The position numbers and the translations under genes are program-made. Below the pieces are notes generated by a model that did no database searches, was not told the DNA's origin, and saw only the letters and a program-made list of their open reading frames with translations. From Bacteroidota bacterium (GTDB taxonomy: Bacteria; Bacteroidota; Bacteroidia; Cytophagales; Cyclobacteriaceae), in NCBI GenBank assembly GCA_018266395.1, contig JAFEAM010000002.1, positions 34,689 to 98,688 on the forward strand: DNA of 64,000 nt, in the 5' to 3' direction. Shown one piece after another: positions 35,980 through 46,034 of this stretch (its first letter is position 1; each line of letters begins with the position of its first letter).

Positions 35980-36113
35980 GTTTCAATCGAATTTGATTGC
36001 TTTGTCTTTCACTTTGGAACAAAATTGCGCTTATTCCAGTGCATGCGAGATGACCGATATCATCCTTCGGTGCTTTCAAATTCACTTAAATTGCACTTCA
36101 ACAATGCTAAAAT

Positions 36114-37238
36114 ATGAAGGCGCTGTGTACTGTGATAGTAGTTGTGTTTGGTCTGATCGCGACCTCACATGCTCAGGTTTATTCTGACAAGATTGTAGGG
36201 AAGAAGAACACAGCACTGGCCGACAGCATCAAATCAAAGGAATATCCATTTGTCCTGCCTATCTGGGGTGCAAAGGCAGCCAAGCTCGGATTTGATCTTC
36301 CGTATTCGGCGGGCATGAGTGTACAATATGTATGGCAGGAATCAGATCTGATCATCGACAACCTCCAAGTGGGATTCAACAATGGACCCAAGACCAACAT
36401 GGATCAGATTATTCGTTTCAACAATGCACGCTCAACAGCCAGCGGTGTAAATTTCAGACCTGACATTTGGCTTTTTCCATTTCTAAATGTTTATGGCCTC
36501 TTTGCAAAGGCCCAGCCCTCCACTGCCGTTGATTATGGTATTTGGGTGCCGGATGGTTCAGGTACATGGAAACAAGTAGTTGCCCTGAACTCGAAAGCTA
36601 ACTTTGATGCGACTACGGTTGGATTTGGGTTGACTCCCACCATCGGCGTAGGAGGAGGCTGGCTAGCGTTGGATATGAACTTCGCCTGGTCCAGCATTGC
36701 GGCCTTAAAAGATCCTGCTTACACTTTCATCTTCGGTCCAAGGATGGGAAAAACATTCCGTTTTCATAAACACCCGGAACGCAATATTGCTCTCTGGGCC
36801 GGGGGCTTCCGGTTGAAATTGAACTCCGGGACAGAAGGATCAATTAACGTAAGTGATGTACTGCCGATTGATCAACTGCAAGCTCAACTGGCGCAAGGAT
36901 ATCAGAAGGTGGGAGATGCACAGGCATCAGTGGATACATGGTGGGCAGGTCTCACTCCTTTGGAACAGACCAATCCGGTAAACAAAGCCAGGTACGAAAC
37001 CGCCAACCAGGCCCTGGCCAAGGCGGGCTCCTTTCTGAATTCCGCATCGGCGGCTGTTGACAAGGCCAGCCAGGGCACCGTGCAGTACTCCCTAGACAAG
37101 CGACCCAAAGACATGTGGAATTTCGTTGTGGGTACTCAGTTCCAGTATAACAAACACGTCATGCTGAGGGTAGAGTACGGTTTCATGGGGTCTCGCACTC
37201 AACTGATCACCGGCCTGCAGTACCGGTTCGGATTGTAA
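36114..37238 (+). CDS. Putative outer-membrane protein, unknown function
   Basis: A 374-residue exported protein (signal ending ATSHAQ). The body has barrel-like strands (MSVQYVWQESDLIIDNLQVGF, FLNVYGLFAKAQ) and ends in a classic C-terminal strand RTQLITGLQYRFGL. An insertion at about residues 245-330 is helical and Ala/Gln-rich (QLQAQLAQGYQKVGDAQ), perhaps an extracellular or periplasmic arm. It is followed after 13 nt by another barrel gene on the same strand. Confidence 0.65.
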   Translation: MKALCTVIVVVFGLIATSHAQVYSDKIVGKKNTALADSIKSKEYPFVLPIWGAKAAKLGFDLPYSAGMSVQYVWQESDLIIDNLQVGFNNGPKTNMDQIIRFNNARSTASGVNFRPDIWLFPFLNVYGLFAKAQPSTAVDYGIWVPDGSGTWKQVVALNSKANFDATTVGFGLTPTIGVGGGWLALDMNFAWSSIAALKDPAYTFIFGPRMGKTFRFHKHPERNIALWAGGFRLKLNSGTEGSINVSDVLPIDQLQAQLAQGYQKVGDAQASVDTWWAGLTPLEQTNPVNKARYETANQALAKAGSFLNSASAAVDKASQGTVQYSLDKRPKDMWNFVVGTQFQYNKHVMLRVEYGFMGSRTQLITGLQYRFGL

Positions 37239-37251
37239 GCTTCGGCAGGAA

Positions 37252-37968
37252 ATGAGAAAGTACTTTCTGATTTCGCTTCTTTTATTGGGTGCTCATCTCT
37301 GCAATGGCCAGGTGCTCATTTCATTGCTGCTCGGCGACAAGATCAACTCCGGCAAAATTGAATTTGGTCTTGAAGGCGGAGCCAATTTCATGAGCATGAA
37401 AGGAATCTCACCCTCCACCTCTGATACCGGGTTTAACCTCGGATTCTATTTTGATTTCAATACCAAGACCAACTGGATGTTCCATACGGGAGTGATTGTA
37501 AAATCGCCAATGGGCGTCACCGGGATCACGCCCTACTCGCTAAACAATCCTGATCTGGATAATCAATTCGCCGGTGGAAATGTGCAGCGTAACCTGCGCT
37601 ATTTTAATGTTCCATTCCTTGCGAAGTATAATTTCAGGAATCATTTCTACGCCGAGGGCGGCATCATGCTTGGGCTTCTCTACAAAGCTTTCGACCAGTT
37701 CTCAAACACAGTTAATGGAAATGAACTGACCTATAAAGTGGATATATTGGACCAGTTTCACCGGTTGGATGCGGGAGGTGTTGTGGGAATTGGTTACCGG
37801 CTAATGAAAGGTCACGGCATGAATATTACGGCGAGATACTACTACGGATTTGCGGATATCAACAAATCAGCAACGCAGCCCGCACAATATAACCGGTCGC
37901 TTTACCTGGTAGTGGGGATACCGGTCGGCAAGGGTAAATCAGAGGAACGCCGGAATGCAAAGCCGTAA
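37252..37968 (+). CDS. PorT-like outer-membrane beta-barrel protein
   Basis: A 238-residue protein with an N-terminal signal (LLGAHLCNGQ) and the PorT-like pattern of alternating strands (FGLEGGANFMSMKGI, LGFYFDFNTKTNWMFHTG, VPFLAKYNFRNHFYAEGG). The C-terminus is short and basic. Probably cotranscribed with the preceding barrel gene and perhaps the SulP gene 20 nt downstream. Confidence 0.7.
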   Translation: MRKYFLISLLLLGAHLCNGQVLISLLLGDKINSGKIEFGLEGGANFMSMKGISPSTSDTGFNLGFYFDFNTKTNWMFHTGVIVKSPMGVTGITPYSLNNPDLDNQFAGGNVQRNLRYFNVPFLAKYNFRNHFYAEGGIMLGLLYKAFDQFSNTVNGNELTYKVDILDQFHRLDAGGVVGIGYRLMKGHGMNITARYYYGFADINKSATQPAQYNRSLYLVVGIPVGKGKSEERRNAKP

Positions 37969-37988
37969 TTGAACCATTCTAATCAGTT

Positions 37989-39692
37989 ATGATGTCAAAG
38001 GTCGCTGACATATTTCCGGTTACATCGTGGATTAGGGAGTACAACCTGGGTCTGGCCCGCTGGGATTTGGTGGCAGGAATAACTCTTGCATCTTTTGTGT
38101 TGCCGGAAAGCATGGCTTATGCTTCACTTGCCGGGTTGCCAGGTCAATACGGAATTTACTGCTGCATTGGCGGATGTTTCCTTTTTGCTTTACTCACACA
38201 GGCCAAACAGGTGGCTGTAGGCCCCACGTCTGCTATTTCTCTGATGGTGGGATCTACAGTTGCACTCTTGTCGGAGGGTGATCACCAGCGATGGATTGCA
38301 ATCGCTTCATTGTCGGCACTCGTTGTGTTTGCTCTTTGTTTGACAGCCTACCTGTTGAAGCTCAGCAGCCTGGTAAGTTTCATAAGTGAGAACATACTGC
38401 TCGGATTCAAAACAGGAGCAGCACTAAGCATTGCTGTTACGCAGCTACCCAAACTTTTCGGAGTTGAAGGAGGGGGAAGGAATTTCTTTGAAAGGGTGGA
38501 AAACCTCTTCCTGCATTTGCCGGAAACGGATATGACGATTTTTCTCTTCGGTGTGTCTGCACTTGCCTTATTGTTACTAGGAAATAAATTCTTCCCCGGT
38601 CGTCCCGTTTCCCTGGTCGTGGTGGCGCTTTCCATCCTGGCGGTAACGTTTTTCAAAGAACCCTTCAGCAGCCTCCACTTGACCGGGAATATTCCGGAGG
38701 GGCTACCCACTATTGGAAGGCCCTCCTTGCGCTTTACTGATGTAGACGGAATTCTGGGACTCGCCCTTGGTGTGTTCCTGATGGGATACATCGAGACCAT
38801 GGCCGTTGCCAGGACATTTGGAGAGAAAAACAACTATCGCGTCGACCCCAGACAGGAACTCTTGTCTCTTGGTGCCGCTAATCTTGCATCTGCAGTAGTT
38901 GGCGGCTACCCGGTATCGGGCGGAATGTCGCAGTCGACAGTCAATGACAAGGCCGGTGCCAGGACCCCCATGGCGCTAATTATCTGCAGCATCACGCTAT
39001 GTATTCTCTTGCTGTTTCTCACAGGTTGGCTCCAGAACCTGCCCGAAGTAATCCTGGCTGTTGTTGTACTCGACGCCATCACCGGACTGATAAAGTTGAA
39101 GGAATTGAAGAGGCTTTATACGCTTAGCCGCAGCGAGTTTTTCATCGCATTGTTGGCCATTGTAGGTGTACTCACTTTCGGCATCCTGAAAGGTGTGCTG
39201 ATTGCTGCCATCGCATCAATCGTTTATCTCATTGCCAGGACCTCGTCCCCCGTAGTCTCTGTATTGGGTCGCGTTCCGGGTACTTACCAGTACTCTGATA
39301 TTCAGCGACATCCGGATAACGAGGAAATTCCCCATTGTAGAATTGTACGAGTCGAATCATCCATCCTCTATTTTAATCAGGAATATGTTCATGAGCGTGT
39401 GACAGATGCCGCAAATGGGGTGAAGGATCTCAGACTCCTCATCTTGGATTTGTCGGCAAGCCCCTGGGTGGATGTGTCCGCCTCAAGGATGCTGATAAAA
39501 CTTCAAATGGAGCAGCGCGCACGTGGGGTGGATGTTCGGATTGTAAACGCGCTATCAGGTGTTAGGGAACTCCTTAGAAAACAAGGGATGGAAGAATCCA
39601 TCGGACACATCAGCAGAAGGGTGAGCATTGACCAACTGGTGAAGGAGTACTTCGATTCCAACCCTTTTGTGGCTGATAAAAGTCATAATTGA
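37989..39692 (+). CDS. SulP-family inorganic anion transporter with STAS domain
   Basis: A 567-residue carrier. The SulP signature region is near the N-terminus (FVLPESMAYASLAGLPGQYGIY), followed by about 12 to 14 membrane segments and a cytoplasmic STAS domain from about residue 440 (VESSILYFNQEYVHERV..WVDVSASRML). The family moves sulfate, bicarbonate or related anions. No sulfur-assimilation or carbonic-anhydrase gene is next to it, so the substrate is open. Confidence 0.9.
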   Translation: MMSKVADIFPVTSWIREYNLGLARWDLVAGITLASFVLPESMAYASLAGLPGQYGIYCCIGGCFLFALLTQAKQVAVGPTSAISLMVGSTVALLSEGDHQRWIAIASLSALVVFALCLTAYLLKLSSLVSFISENILLGFKTGAALSIAVTQLPKLFGVEGGGRNFFERVENLFLHLPETDMTIFLFGVSALALLLLGNKFFPGRPVSLVVVALSILAVTFFKEPFSSLHLTGNIPEGLPTIGRPSLRFTDVDGILGLALGVFLMGYIETMAVARTFGEKNNYRVDPRQELLSLGAANLASAVVGGYPVSGGMSQSTVNDKAGARTPMALIICSITLCILLLFLTGWLQNLPEVILAVVVLDAITGLIKLKELKRLYTLSRSEFFIALLAIVGVLTFGILKGVLIAAIASIVYLIARTSSPVVSVLGRVPGTYQYSDIQRHPDNEEIPHCRIVRVESSILYFNQEYVHERVTDAANGVKDLRLLILDLSASPWVDVSASRMLIKLQMEQRARGVDVRIVNALSGVRELLRKQGMEESIGHISRRVSIDQLVKEYFDSNPFVADKSHN

Positions 39693-39743
39693 CCCAATCC
39701 TCTTTTCTATTTAATAACTTTCGCGACTAAAGATACCCCCTAT

Positions 39744-40868
39744 ATGAGAAAGGCATTTTGGTCAGCCCTGTTCCTTTTGGCAGCGGCAGGTTGCAGTAAA
39801 AAGGAAGCTGCGGTCTTGCCTCCAGCGAAAGTTACAGTGGTGAAGGCCGTTGAGAAGGACGTACCCCTTTATGAAGACTTTATAGCCCAGGTATACGGCC
39901 AGTCCGATGTGGAAATCCGTTCGCGGGTGGAAGGCTGGGTGACAGGTGTTCATTTCCAGGAAGGATCGGCCGTAAAGAAGGGTCAACTGCTGTACACGAT
40001 TGACGACATACAATACAAAGCCAATGTGGATCGTCAGGCCAGTGAATTAGCCAGGGCCAGCGCGGAGATGGTCAGAGCGCAAAATGAATTGAGCCGCGTT
40101 AAGCCTTTGACTGAAGCCAATGCCTTGAGCAAAAAGGACCTTGACAATGCCATCGCCTCCTATGATGCGGCCAAGGCACAAGTCAAAGCCTATGAGGCCT
40201 CTCTTGAAAATGCAAAAATTGAGTATGGTTATACCAGGGTTTATGCTCCTTTCGATGGAGTAATCGGCATTTCGAACGCCAGAGTTGGAGACTATGTAAA
40301 AGGGGCCGGCAATACCTCTGTTCTCTCTACGATGTCAAGCATCTCATCAGTGCGGGTTCGCTTTCAGTTGAGTGAGCGCGAATACTTGCGGGTGGCCAAA
40401 ATGTCATCCGAGGAGTTGAAAAACATAAGAAAAGTACAGCTCATTCTGGCTGACGACTCGCTTTATCCGGAAACGGGAGAAGTAAATTTTGCGGATCGTC
40501 AAATCGATCCCAAGACCGGAACCTTAACTATTGAAGCCTCCTTTCCGAATACAAATGGTTTGTTGCGCCCCGGCCTTTTCGTGAGAGTCAGGGTATTGAT
40601 GGCCACAGTGAAGAACGCGGTGTTAATTCCGCAACGTTCCGTGTTTCAGTTACAGAGCTTGTATCAGGTATTTACCATAACGGATTCCAGCACGCTAAAA
40701 GTTTCGGTGGTTAAGATGGGAGCCAAGTCTGGCGATGGATGGATTGTCACAGAAGGATTGAAGGCAGGTGATAAGGTAGCCATCGTTGGAAATGCAGGTC
40801 TGTCTGCCAAATCCAAGATCGAAGAGATCGTTCAAGAGTGGCCTGAGAACTCCACTGAGAAGAAGTGA
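39744..40868 (+). CDS. RND efflux periplasmic adaptor lipoprotein
   Basis: A 374-residue AcrA/MexA-type membrane-fusion protein. The lipobox LAAAGC is at the end of the signal peptide. Domains follow in order: barrel-sandwich lipoyl part (SRVEGWVTGVHFQEGSAVKKGQ), coiled-coil hairpin (about residues 95-155), and the beta-barrel and membrane-proximal parts. First gene of a three-gene efflux operon. A TAACTTTC box about 25 nt before the start is a weak promoter candidate. Confidence 0.92.
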   Translation: MRKAFWSALFLLAAAGCSKKEAAVLPPAKVTVVKAVEKDVPLYEDFIAQVYGQSDVEIRSRVEGWVTGVHFQEGSAVKKGQLLYTIDDIQYKANVDRQASELARASAEMVRAQNELSRVKPLTEANALSKKDLDNAIASYDAAKAQVKAYEASLENAKIEYGYTRVYAPFDGVIGISNARVGDYVKGAGNTSVLSTMSSISSVRVRFQLSEREYLRVAKMSSEELKNIRKVQLILADDSLYPETGEVNFADRQIDPKTGTLTIEASFPNTNGLLRPGLFVRVRVLMATVKNAVLIPQRSVFQLQSLYQVFTITDSSTLKVSVVKMGAKSGDGWIVTEGLKAGDKVAIVGNAGLSAKSKIEEIVQEWPENSTEKK

Positions 40869-40894
40869 TAGCTCCATAGATCCACAAGAATTTT

Positions 40895-43800
40895 ATGAGT
40901 GAGTTTTTTATACGCCGCCCCATCGTTGCGATGGTAATCTCGATCCTGATGATCATCATCGGATTGATCACCTTGTCCGGCATCCCGATCTCCAAGTACC
41001 CTGACATCACGCCCCCTATGATTCAGGTGACCACCACATTCAACGGCGCGAATGCCGTTAACGTAGAGCAAGCGGTGGCGACCCCCATCGAGCAGCAGGT
41101 CAACGGTGTGGAGAACATGCTGTACATGAAGTCCATCAACGCAGCCGACGGTTCCTTGACACTGCAGGTAAGCTTTGAGGTGGGCACTGATCTAGACAAT
41201 GCGAACATGCTGACGCAAAACCGTGTGTCGCAGGCCAACGCCAAAATGCCCATTGAAGTGAAAAACTTCGGCGTTACAACGAAGAAGTCGCTGGTATTCC
41301 CGCTGATGCTGGTATCGCTTTCTTCGCCGAACGAAACCTATGACGCGCTGTTCCTGAACAACTATGCCAATATCAATATTGTTGACCAGCTGGCACGTTT
41401 GAAAGGGGTTGGTAACGTCATGTTGTTTGGTGGCGCCGACTATGCCATGCGTGTCTGGCTCAAGCCGGATCAGCTTTCGAAGCTGGATCTCACCGTGAAT
41501 GACGTGGTGAACGCAGTCAAGAAGCAAAATGCAATTTCTCCGGGCGGTAAATTCGGCGCACCTCCGACCCCTGCGGGCGTACAGAATACCTATAGCGTCG
41601 TTTTGCAGGAGCGCCTAATTACCGAAGAGGAATTCGGCAACATCATTGTGAAATCTGATCCGTCCGGAGCTTTGGTCAGACTTAAAGACGTCGCTCGTCT
41701 GGAGTTGGGCATGGAGAATTACAACTCCTACAGCCGCTTGAACAACAAACCTGCGTCCACCATTGTGGTGTACCAGATGCCGGGATCCAATGCATTGGAT
41801 GTTGCAGACAAGGTTCAGCAGACGATGCTTGAGCTAAAAGACAGATTCCCTGAAGATCTCAAGTATGATATTTCACTCAACACCACCAGGGCCATCTCTG
41901 TCGGTATTGAAGAAATTGTACATACCCTTTTCGAAGCGGTGGCATTGGTTATTCTTGTGGTATTTATTTTTCTCCAGGACTGGAGGGCGACCCTGATCCC
42001 CCTGCTTACCGTTCCGGTATCCCTCATCGGAACGTTTATCATTTTCCCCTTGCTCGGCTTCTCCGTAAACGTATTGTCACTTCTTGGTTTGGTGCTTGCC
42101 ATTGGCCTTGTTGTGGATGACGCCATTGTGGTTGTTGAAGCCGTGATGCATAATCTTGAACACGGGATGAATCCGAAAGAAGCCACAAGCAAGGCAATGA
42201 AGGAAGTGGGAGGGCCTGTTGTGGCCATCGCCCTGATATTGGCTGCGGTTTTTGTGCCGGTGGCATTTGCCGGTGGAATCACGGGCCGACTGTATCAGCA
42301 GTTTGCCATTACCATCGCGATCTCCGTGCTGTTCTCAGCATTCAATGCGTTGACACTCAGCCCCGCGTTGAGCGCGCTTATTTTGAAACCAAAGAAAGAA
42401 TCAAAAGGTTGGCTCCAGCGATTCTTTGATGCGTTCAACAGGGCGTTTGACAAGTTCACCCTCGGTTATACAGGTGTGGCGGGTATTGTTGCCCGAAAGG
42501 CCGTGCGATCACTCATTATTATTGCAGTAGTGGGTGTGTTTGTGGTCTTATTGGGAAAAAGAATACCGGGTGGATTCGTACCCGAAGAAGACGAAGGATA
42601 CTACCTGATCAACGTGCAGTTACCTGATGCTGCTTCTCTCGAGCGCACCGACGAAGTGGCCAAAAAGGTGGAGAAGATCGTCACTTCGACTGAAGGCGTT
42701 CAATATACCACAGTCGTTCTTGGCTACAGCTTGCTGACGCAATCATTCTCACCCAACAATGCATTTGTATTTGTTTCATTGAAGCCATGGGACGAGCGGG
42801 AAGGATTTACAGCCAAGCAGCTTATTCAAATGACAAACATTGCTTTCCGAAGGGAAGTGAATGAAGCGACAGCAATCGCATTTGCTCCGCCGCCCATCGA
42901 AGGTCTTGGAACCTCTGCCGGTTTTACCATGCAGCTGCAGGACATGTCGGGTCAGACTCCTCAGTACCTGGATGAGCAGACAAAGACCTTTATCGCAGCT
43001 GCAAGGCAAAGACCGGAGATCGGCAATATCTTCTCCCTGTATCGTTCAAATGTCCCGATGAAAAAGATCATCGTTGACTACGACAAAGCTGAAAAGCTGA
43101 ATATCGACATGTCGGAGATCAACAGTACAATATCAACTTACCTGGGCAGTAACTATGTAAATGACTTCAACCGCTTTGGACGTCAGTACAAGGTTTTCGT
43201 GCAGGCCGAGGCAGAAGACAGACTTAAGCCTTCGGACATCTCAAGATTTTATGTAAGAACCAGAACTGGTGATGTGGTGCCGCTGGTTACGCTGGTCACC
43301 GTGGAGGATATAAGCGGACCATCTTACACGAACAGGTTCAATATGTACCGCTCCGCAGAAATTTCCGGAGCACCAGCCCCCGGCATCAGCTCTTCTGCTG
43401 CGTTAAGCGCTCTTGAAGAAGTGGCTGCTCAGGCACTTCCCAAGTCCATGGGAATAGCCTGGAGCAATATGTCTTACCAGGAGAAAGCGGCAGAAGGTAC
43501 CGGTGGTGTCATGTTCCTCATGGCGCTGGTGTTTGTGTTCCTCATTCTTGCAGCGCAATACGAAAGCTGGACCCTCCCGTTCAGTGTCTTGCTCGGCGTG
43601 CCGGCAGCGGTGTTTGGTGCCTTCTTTGGCTTGTGGTTTGGAGGCCTTTGGAGCCCGAGTTATGTGAACAATGTCTTCGCACAGATTGGCCTCGTTATGC
43701 TCATCGGGCTGAATTCGAAGAATGCCATCCTGATCGTTGAGTTTGCCAAGATGACTCATGAGCAGGGCAAAGGACTTCTGGAATCTGCACTGGAGGCGGC

Positions 43801-44044
43801 CAAGCTCCGTCTTCGTCCGATCCTGATGACATCATTTGCCTTCCTCCTCGGCGTGGTTCCTCTGCTGACAGCAAAGGGTGCGGGAGCTGAAGCCAGAAAA
43901 GTAATGGGTATGGCTGTATTCAGCGGAACGCTCATCGCCACTATCATTGGTGTGATCGTGGTTCCGGCCCTGTTTGTATTGATTGAGAGTATCGGAAAAA
44001 AGAAGTCGGACGGTCAGGCTTCAACAACAGTAAGCGGACACTGA
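40895..44044 (+). CDS. RND multidrug efflux inner-membrane pump (AcrB/MexB-like)
   Basis: A 1049-residue hydrophobe/amphiphile efflux (HAE-1) pump. It starts with the characteristic MSEFFIRRPIVAMVISI and has two large periplasmic loops and 12 membrane helices. The proton-relay Asp pair is visible in LAIGLVVDDAIVVVEAV of helix 4. It lies 26 nt behind the adaptor and 1 nt ahead of the outer-membrane channel, forming a full tripartite system. Substrates cannot be predicted from sequence. Confidence 0.95.
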   Translation: MSEFFIRRPIVAMVISILMIIIGLITLSGIPISKYPDITPPMIQVTTTFNGANAVNVEQAVATPIEQQVNGVENMLYMKSINAADGSLTLQVSFEVGTDLDNANMLTQNRVSQANAKMPIEVKNFGVTTKKSLVFPLMLVSLSSPNETYDALFLNNYANINIVDQLARLKGVGNVMLFGGADYAMRVWLKPDQLSKLDLTVNDVVNAVKKQNAISPGGKFGAPPTPAGVQNTYSVVLQERLITEEEFGNIIVKSDPSGALVRLKDVARLELGMENYNSYSRLNNKPASTIVVYQMPGSNALDVADKVQQTMLELKDRFPEDLKYDISLNTTRAISVGIEEIVHTLFEAVALVILVVFIFLQDWRATLIPLLTVPVSLIGTFIIFPLLGFSVNVLSLLGLVLAIGLVVDDAIVVVEAVMHNLEHGMNPKEATSKAMKEVGGPVVAIALILAAVFVPVAFAGGITGRLYQQFAITIAISVLFSAFNALTLSPALSALILKPKKESKGWLQRFFDAFNRAFDKFTLGYTGVAGIVARKAVRSLIIIAVVGVFVVLLGKRIPGGFVPEEDEGYYLINVQLPDAASLERTDEVAKKVEKIVTSTEGVQYTTVVLGYSLLTQSFSPNNAFVFVSLKPWDEREGFTAKQLIQMTNIAFRREVNEATAIAFAPPPIEGLGTSAGFTMQLQDMSGQTPQYLDEQTKTFIAAARQRPEIGNIFSLYRSNVPMKKIIVDYDKAEKLNIDMSEINSTISTYLGSNYVNDFNRFGRQYKVFVQAEAEDRLKPSDISRFYVRTRTGDVVPLVTLVTVEDISGPSYTNRFNMYRSAEISGAPAPGISSSAALSALEEVAAQALPKSMGIAWSNMSYQEKAAEGTGGVMFLMALVFVFLILAAQYESWTLPFSVLLGVPAAVFGAFFGLWFGGLWSPSYVNNVFAQIGLVMLIGLNSKNAILIVEFAKMTHEQGKGLLESALEAAKLRLRPILMTSFAFLLGVVPLLTAKGAGAEARKVMGMAVFSGTLIATIIGVIVVPALFVLIESIGKKKSDGQASTTVSGH

Positions 44045-44045
44045 T

Positions 44046-45416
44046 ATGAAGAAGATAATCGTTAGCCTCTTTGCATTGTTCGCAGTCGCCTGTGTGGGAC
44101 CCAAGTATTCGCGGCCTGAGGTGAAGGCGCCCGGAGAATATACACAGTCACCTGCCAAATCAGATTCCATCACAGATATGAAGTGGTGGGATGTTTTTCA
44201 GGATACTGTGCTCCAGGGCCTCATCAAGACCAGCCTGACGAATAACCGGGATCTGCTCGCTGCGATGTCCAGGGTGGATCAATCACGTGCAGTTTTGGGT
44301 TACAACAAAGCCAATTTGGGCCCTACCATCGACTATAATCTCAGGGCCAGGGCAACAGACTTTGGTGCTACGGGTGAGTCTGCGACCGTTGCATTTCCCA
44401 CCAATTCTTATGCTGCCCTCGGTATGCTCAACTGGGAGATTGATATCTGGGGAAGGTTACGGCATGCCAACCGTGCTGCTTATGCTGAAATGATGGCCTC
44501 CGATGAAGACCGCAAATCGATCTACATAAGCCTTATTGCCATGGTCGCGGATCAATATTTCAGTCTGAGGGGAACGGATGAGCGATTGCTTTTGGCGAGG
44601 AAAACCCTTGAGTCCAGAAGGGAGTACGCCAGGATTTTGGCACTCAGATTTGAGAAAGGTGAAGTCTCTGAGCTGGATAAACTGCAGGCCGATCAGGTGG
44701 CCTTTGCTGCGGAAGCCCAGGTGTACAATCTGGAACGGCAGCAAATTGTAATTGAAAACTCGTTGAATGTACTGCTTGGCCGCAATGGTCAGCCTATAAA
44801 GCGGGGACTCGATAATGAGTCGCAGATCATGCCGGTGGACATTCCTCAGGGTCTGCCATCTCAATTGCTGGAGAGACGTCCCGACATTCGCTACTCGGAA
44901 CAGAAGCTGATTGCACAGACTGAACGTGTTGGAACAGCCGTGGCAGTTCGCTTCCCCATGCTCAGCTTAACCGGATTTCTCGGAATTGCCAGTCCCGAAC
45001 TAAGCACCATTGGCAACAGTGATGCTTTCGTGGGATCCATCACCGGTCAATTGGCTGGCCCTATCTTCCATTTCAATCAGAACAGAAGAAGGGTGGAGGT
45101 AGAACGTGAAGGTGCCAAACAGGCGGCCTTTCAGTACGAGCAAACGGTGTTGAATGCCTTTGCAGAAGTTGAGAATTCACTGGCGGGAATAAGAACTTAT
45201 CGCAGCGAGTATCAGGCGCTGAGCGGTCAGGTAAACGCAACCGCTAAAACGCTTGACCTTTCAAAACAGCTGTATGACAATGGTTACACTTCATTCTTGC
45301 AAGTACTCGATGCAGAAAGACAATATTATGATGCGCAATACCAGAAATCGCTTGCGCTTCAAAACCACCTGACATCAACGGTGAATCTCTATAAGGCGTT
45401 GGGTGGCGGCTGGTAA
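44046..45416 (+). CDS. RND efflux outer-membrane lipoprotein (NodT/OprM family)
   Basis: A 456-residue TolC-like channel protein with lipobox FAVAC. Conserved features are VGPKYSRPEV after the Cys, the WWDVFQDTVLQGLI block, NWEIDIWGRLRHANRAA and RRPDIR-like ERRPDIRYSEQ. Third gene of the RND operon, with a strong terminator just downstream. Confidence 0.93.
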   Translation: MKKIIVSLFALFAVACVGPKYSRPEVKAPGEYTQSPAKSDSITDMKWWDVFQDTVLQGLIKTSLTNNRDLLAAMSRVDQSRAVLGYNKANLGPTIDYNLRARATDFGATGESATVAFPTNSYAALGMLNWEIDIWGRLRHANRAAYAEMMASDEDRKSIYISLIAMVADQYFSLRGTDERLLLARKTLESRREYARILALRFEKGEVSELDKLQADQVAFAAEAQVYNLERQQIVIENSLNVLLGRNGQPIKRGLDNESQIMPVDIPQGLPSQLLERRPDIRYSEQKLIAQTERVGTAVAVRFPMLSLTGFLGIASPELSTIGNSDAFVGSITGQLAGPIFHFNQNRRRVEVEREGAKQAAFQYEQTVLNAFAEVENSLAGIRTYRSEYQALSGQVNATAKTLDLSKQLYDNGYTSFLQVLDAERQYYDAQYQKSLALQNHLTSTVNLYKALGGGW

Positions 45417-45435
45417 GGTTCACAAGGGATAAAAG

Positions 45436-45464
45436 AAAATGACCTGCGATTGGCAGGTCATTTT
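45436..45464. terminator. Bidirectional terminator of the RND operon
   Basis: Long perfect stem AAAATGACCTGC with a 5-nt loop and GCAGGTCATTTT, followed by GTTTAT. It lies between convergent genes and works on both strands. Confidence 0.9.
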
Positions 45465-45486
45465 GTTTATAAGGATTAGCTTCTGA

Positions 45487-45960
45487 CTATTTGTTATCCA
45501 ATTCTCCGATAAATGGAATGTTATCAAGAATGGAAGCGCGGATCACGCTGAGCAGGTAGCCTTCAAGTTGGTAGAACTGGGCAGCTGGTTTTACACCGGA
45601 ACCTTTCTTGATGATGCCGTAGTATTTCACAATAAGCTTGTCGGTCTTCTCCTGAAGAGATTGTATTTCCTTGATGATGCCATCCATCTGTGCATCGTCC
45701 ATGCTGTTGTAGCTGGAAGCATATTTTTCAAGAAGTTCAATTCTCTTCTTACCCAACGCTTTTCGTTCTGTTTCGTAAGCGTCGTAATTCTTCCAGAAAG
45801 CGTCGGCCTGTGCTCCTTCCAGTTTGATAAAGCCTGCTACGATTTCCTTCTTCTGTTTGCCTAATACAGACTGGATGATATCGACATCCTCCTTGTTGCT
45901 TTGCGCAAAGACTCCCAGACTGAGGAGGACGGCGCTGCAAATCATCACTAGTTTTTTCAT
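45487..45960 (-). CDS. Small exported helical protein, unknown function
   Basis: A 157-residue protein with a clear signal peptide (LLSLGVFAQ). The mature part is charged and helical with heptad-like spacing (KALGKKRIELLEKYASSYNSMDDAQMDGIIKE), recalling Spy/CpxP-like periplasmic proteins, though no LTxxQ motif is present. Convergent with the RND operon. Confidence 0.65.
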   Translation of the reverse strand: MKKLVMICSAVLLSLGVFAQSNKEDVDIIQSVLGKQKKEIVAGFIKLEGAQADAFWKNYDAYETERKALGKKRIELLEKYASSYNSMDDAQMDGIIKEIQSLQEKTDKLIVKYYGIIKKGSGVKPAAQFYQLEGYLLSVIRASILDNIPFIGELDNK

Positions 45961-46034
45961 GTGTTTTAAAATTAAGGTGTTATAGAATTAGGGTGCAATT
46001 TTATTCAATTCGCGGCTAAAATGCCTGATCAATG

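Noticed and set aside
42861-43061. Short frames inside the RND pump gene
   Set aside because: All are out-of-frame shadows of a clear 1049-residue coding sequence.
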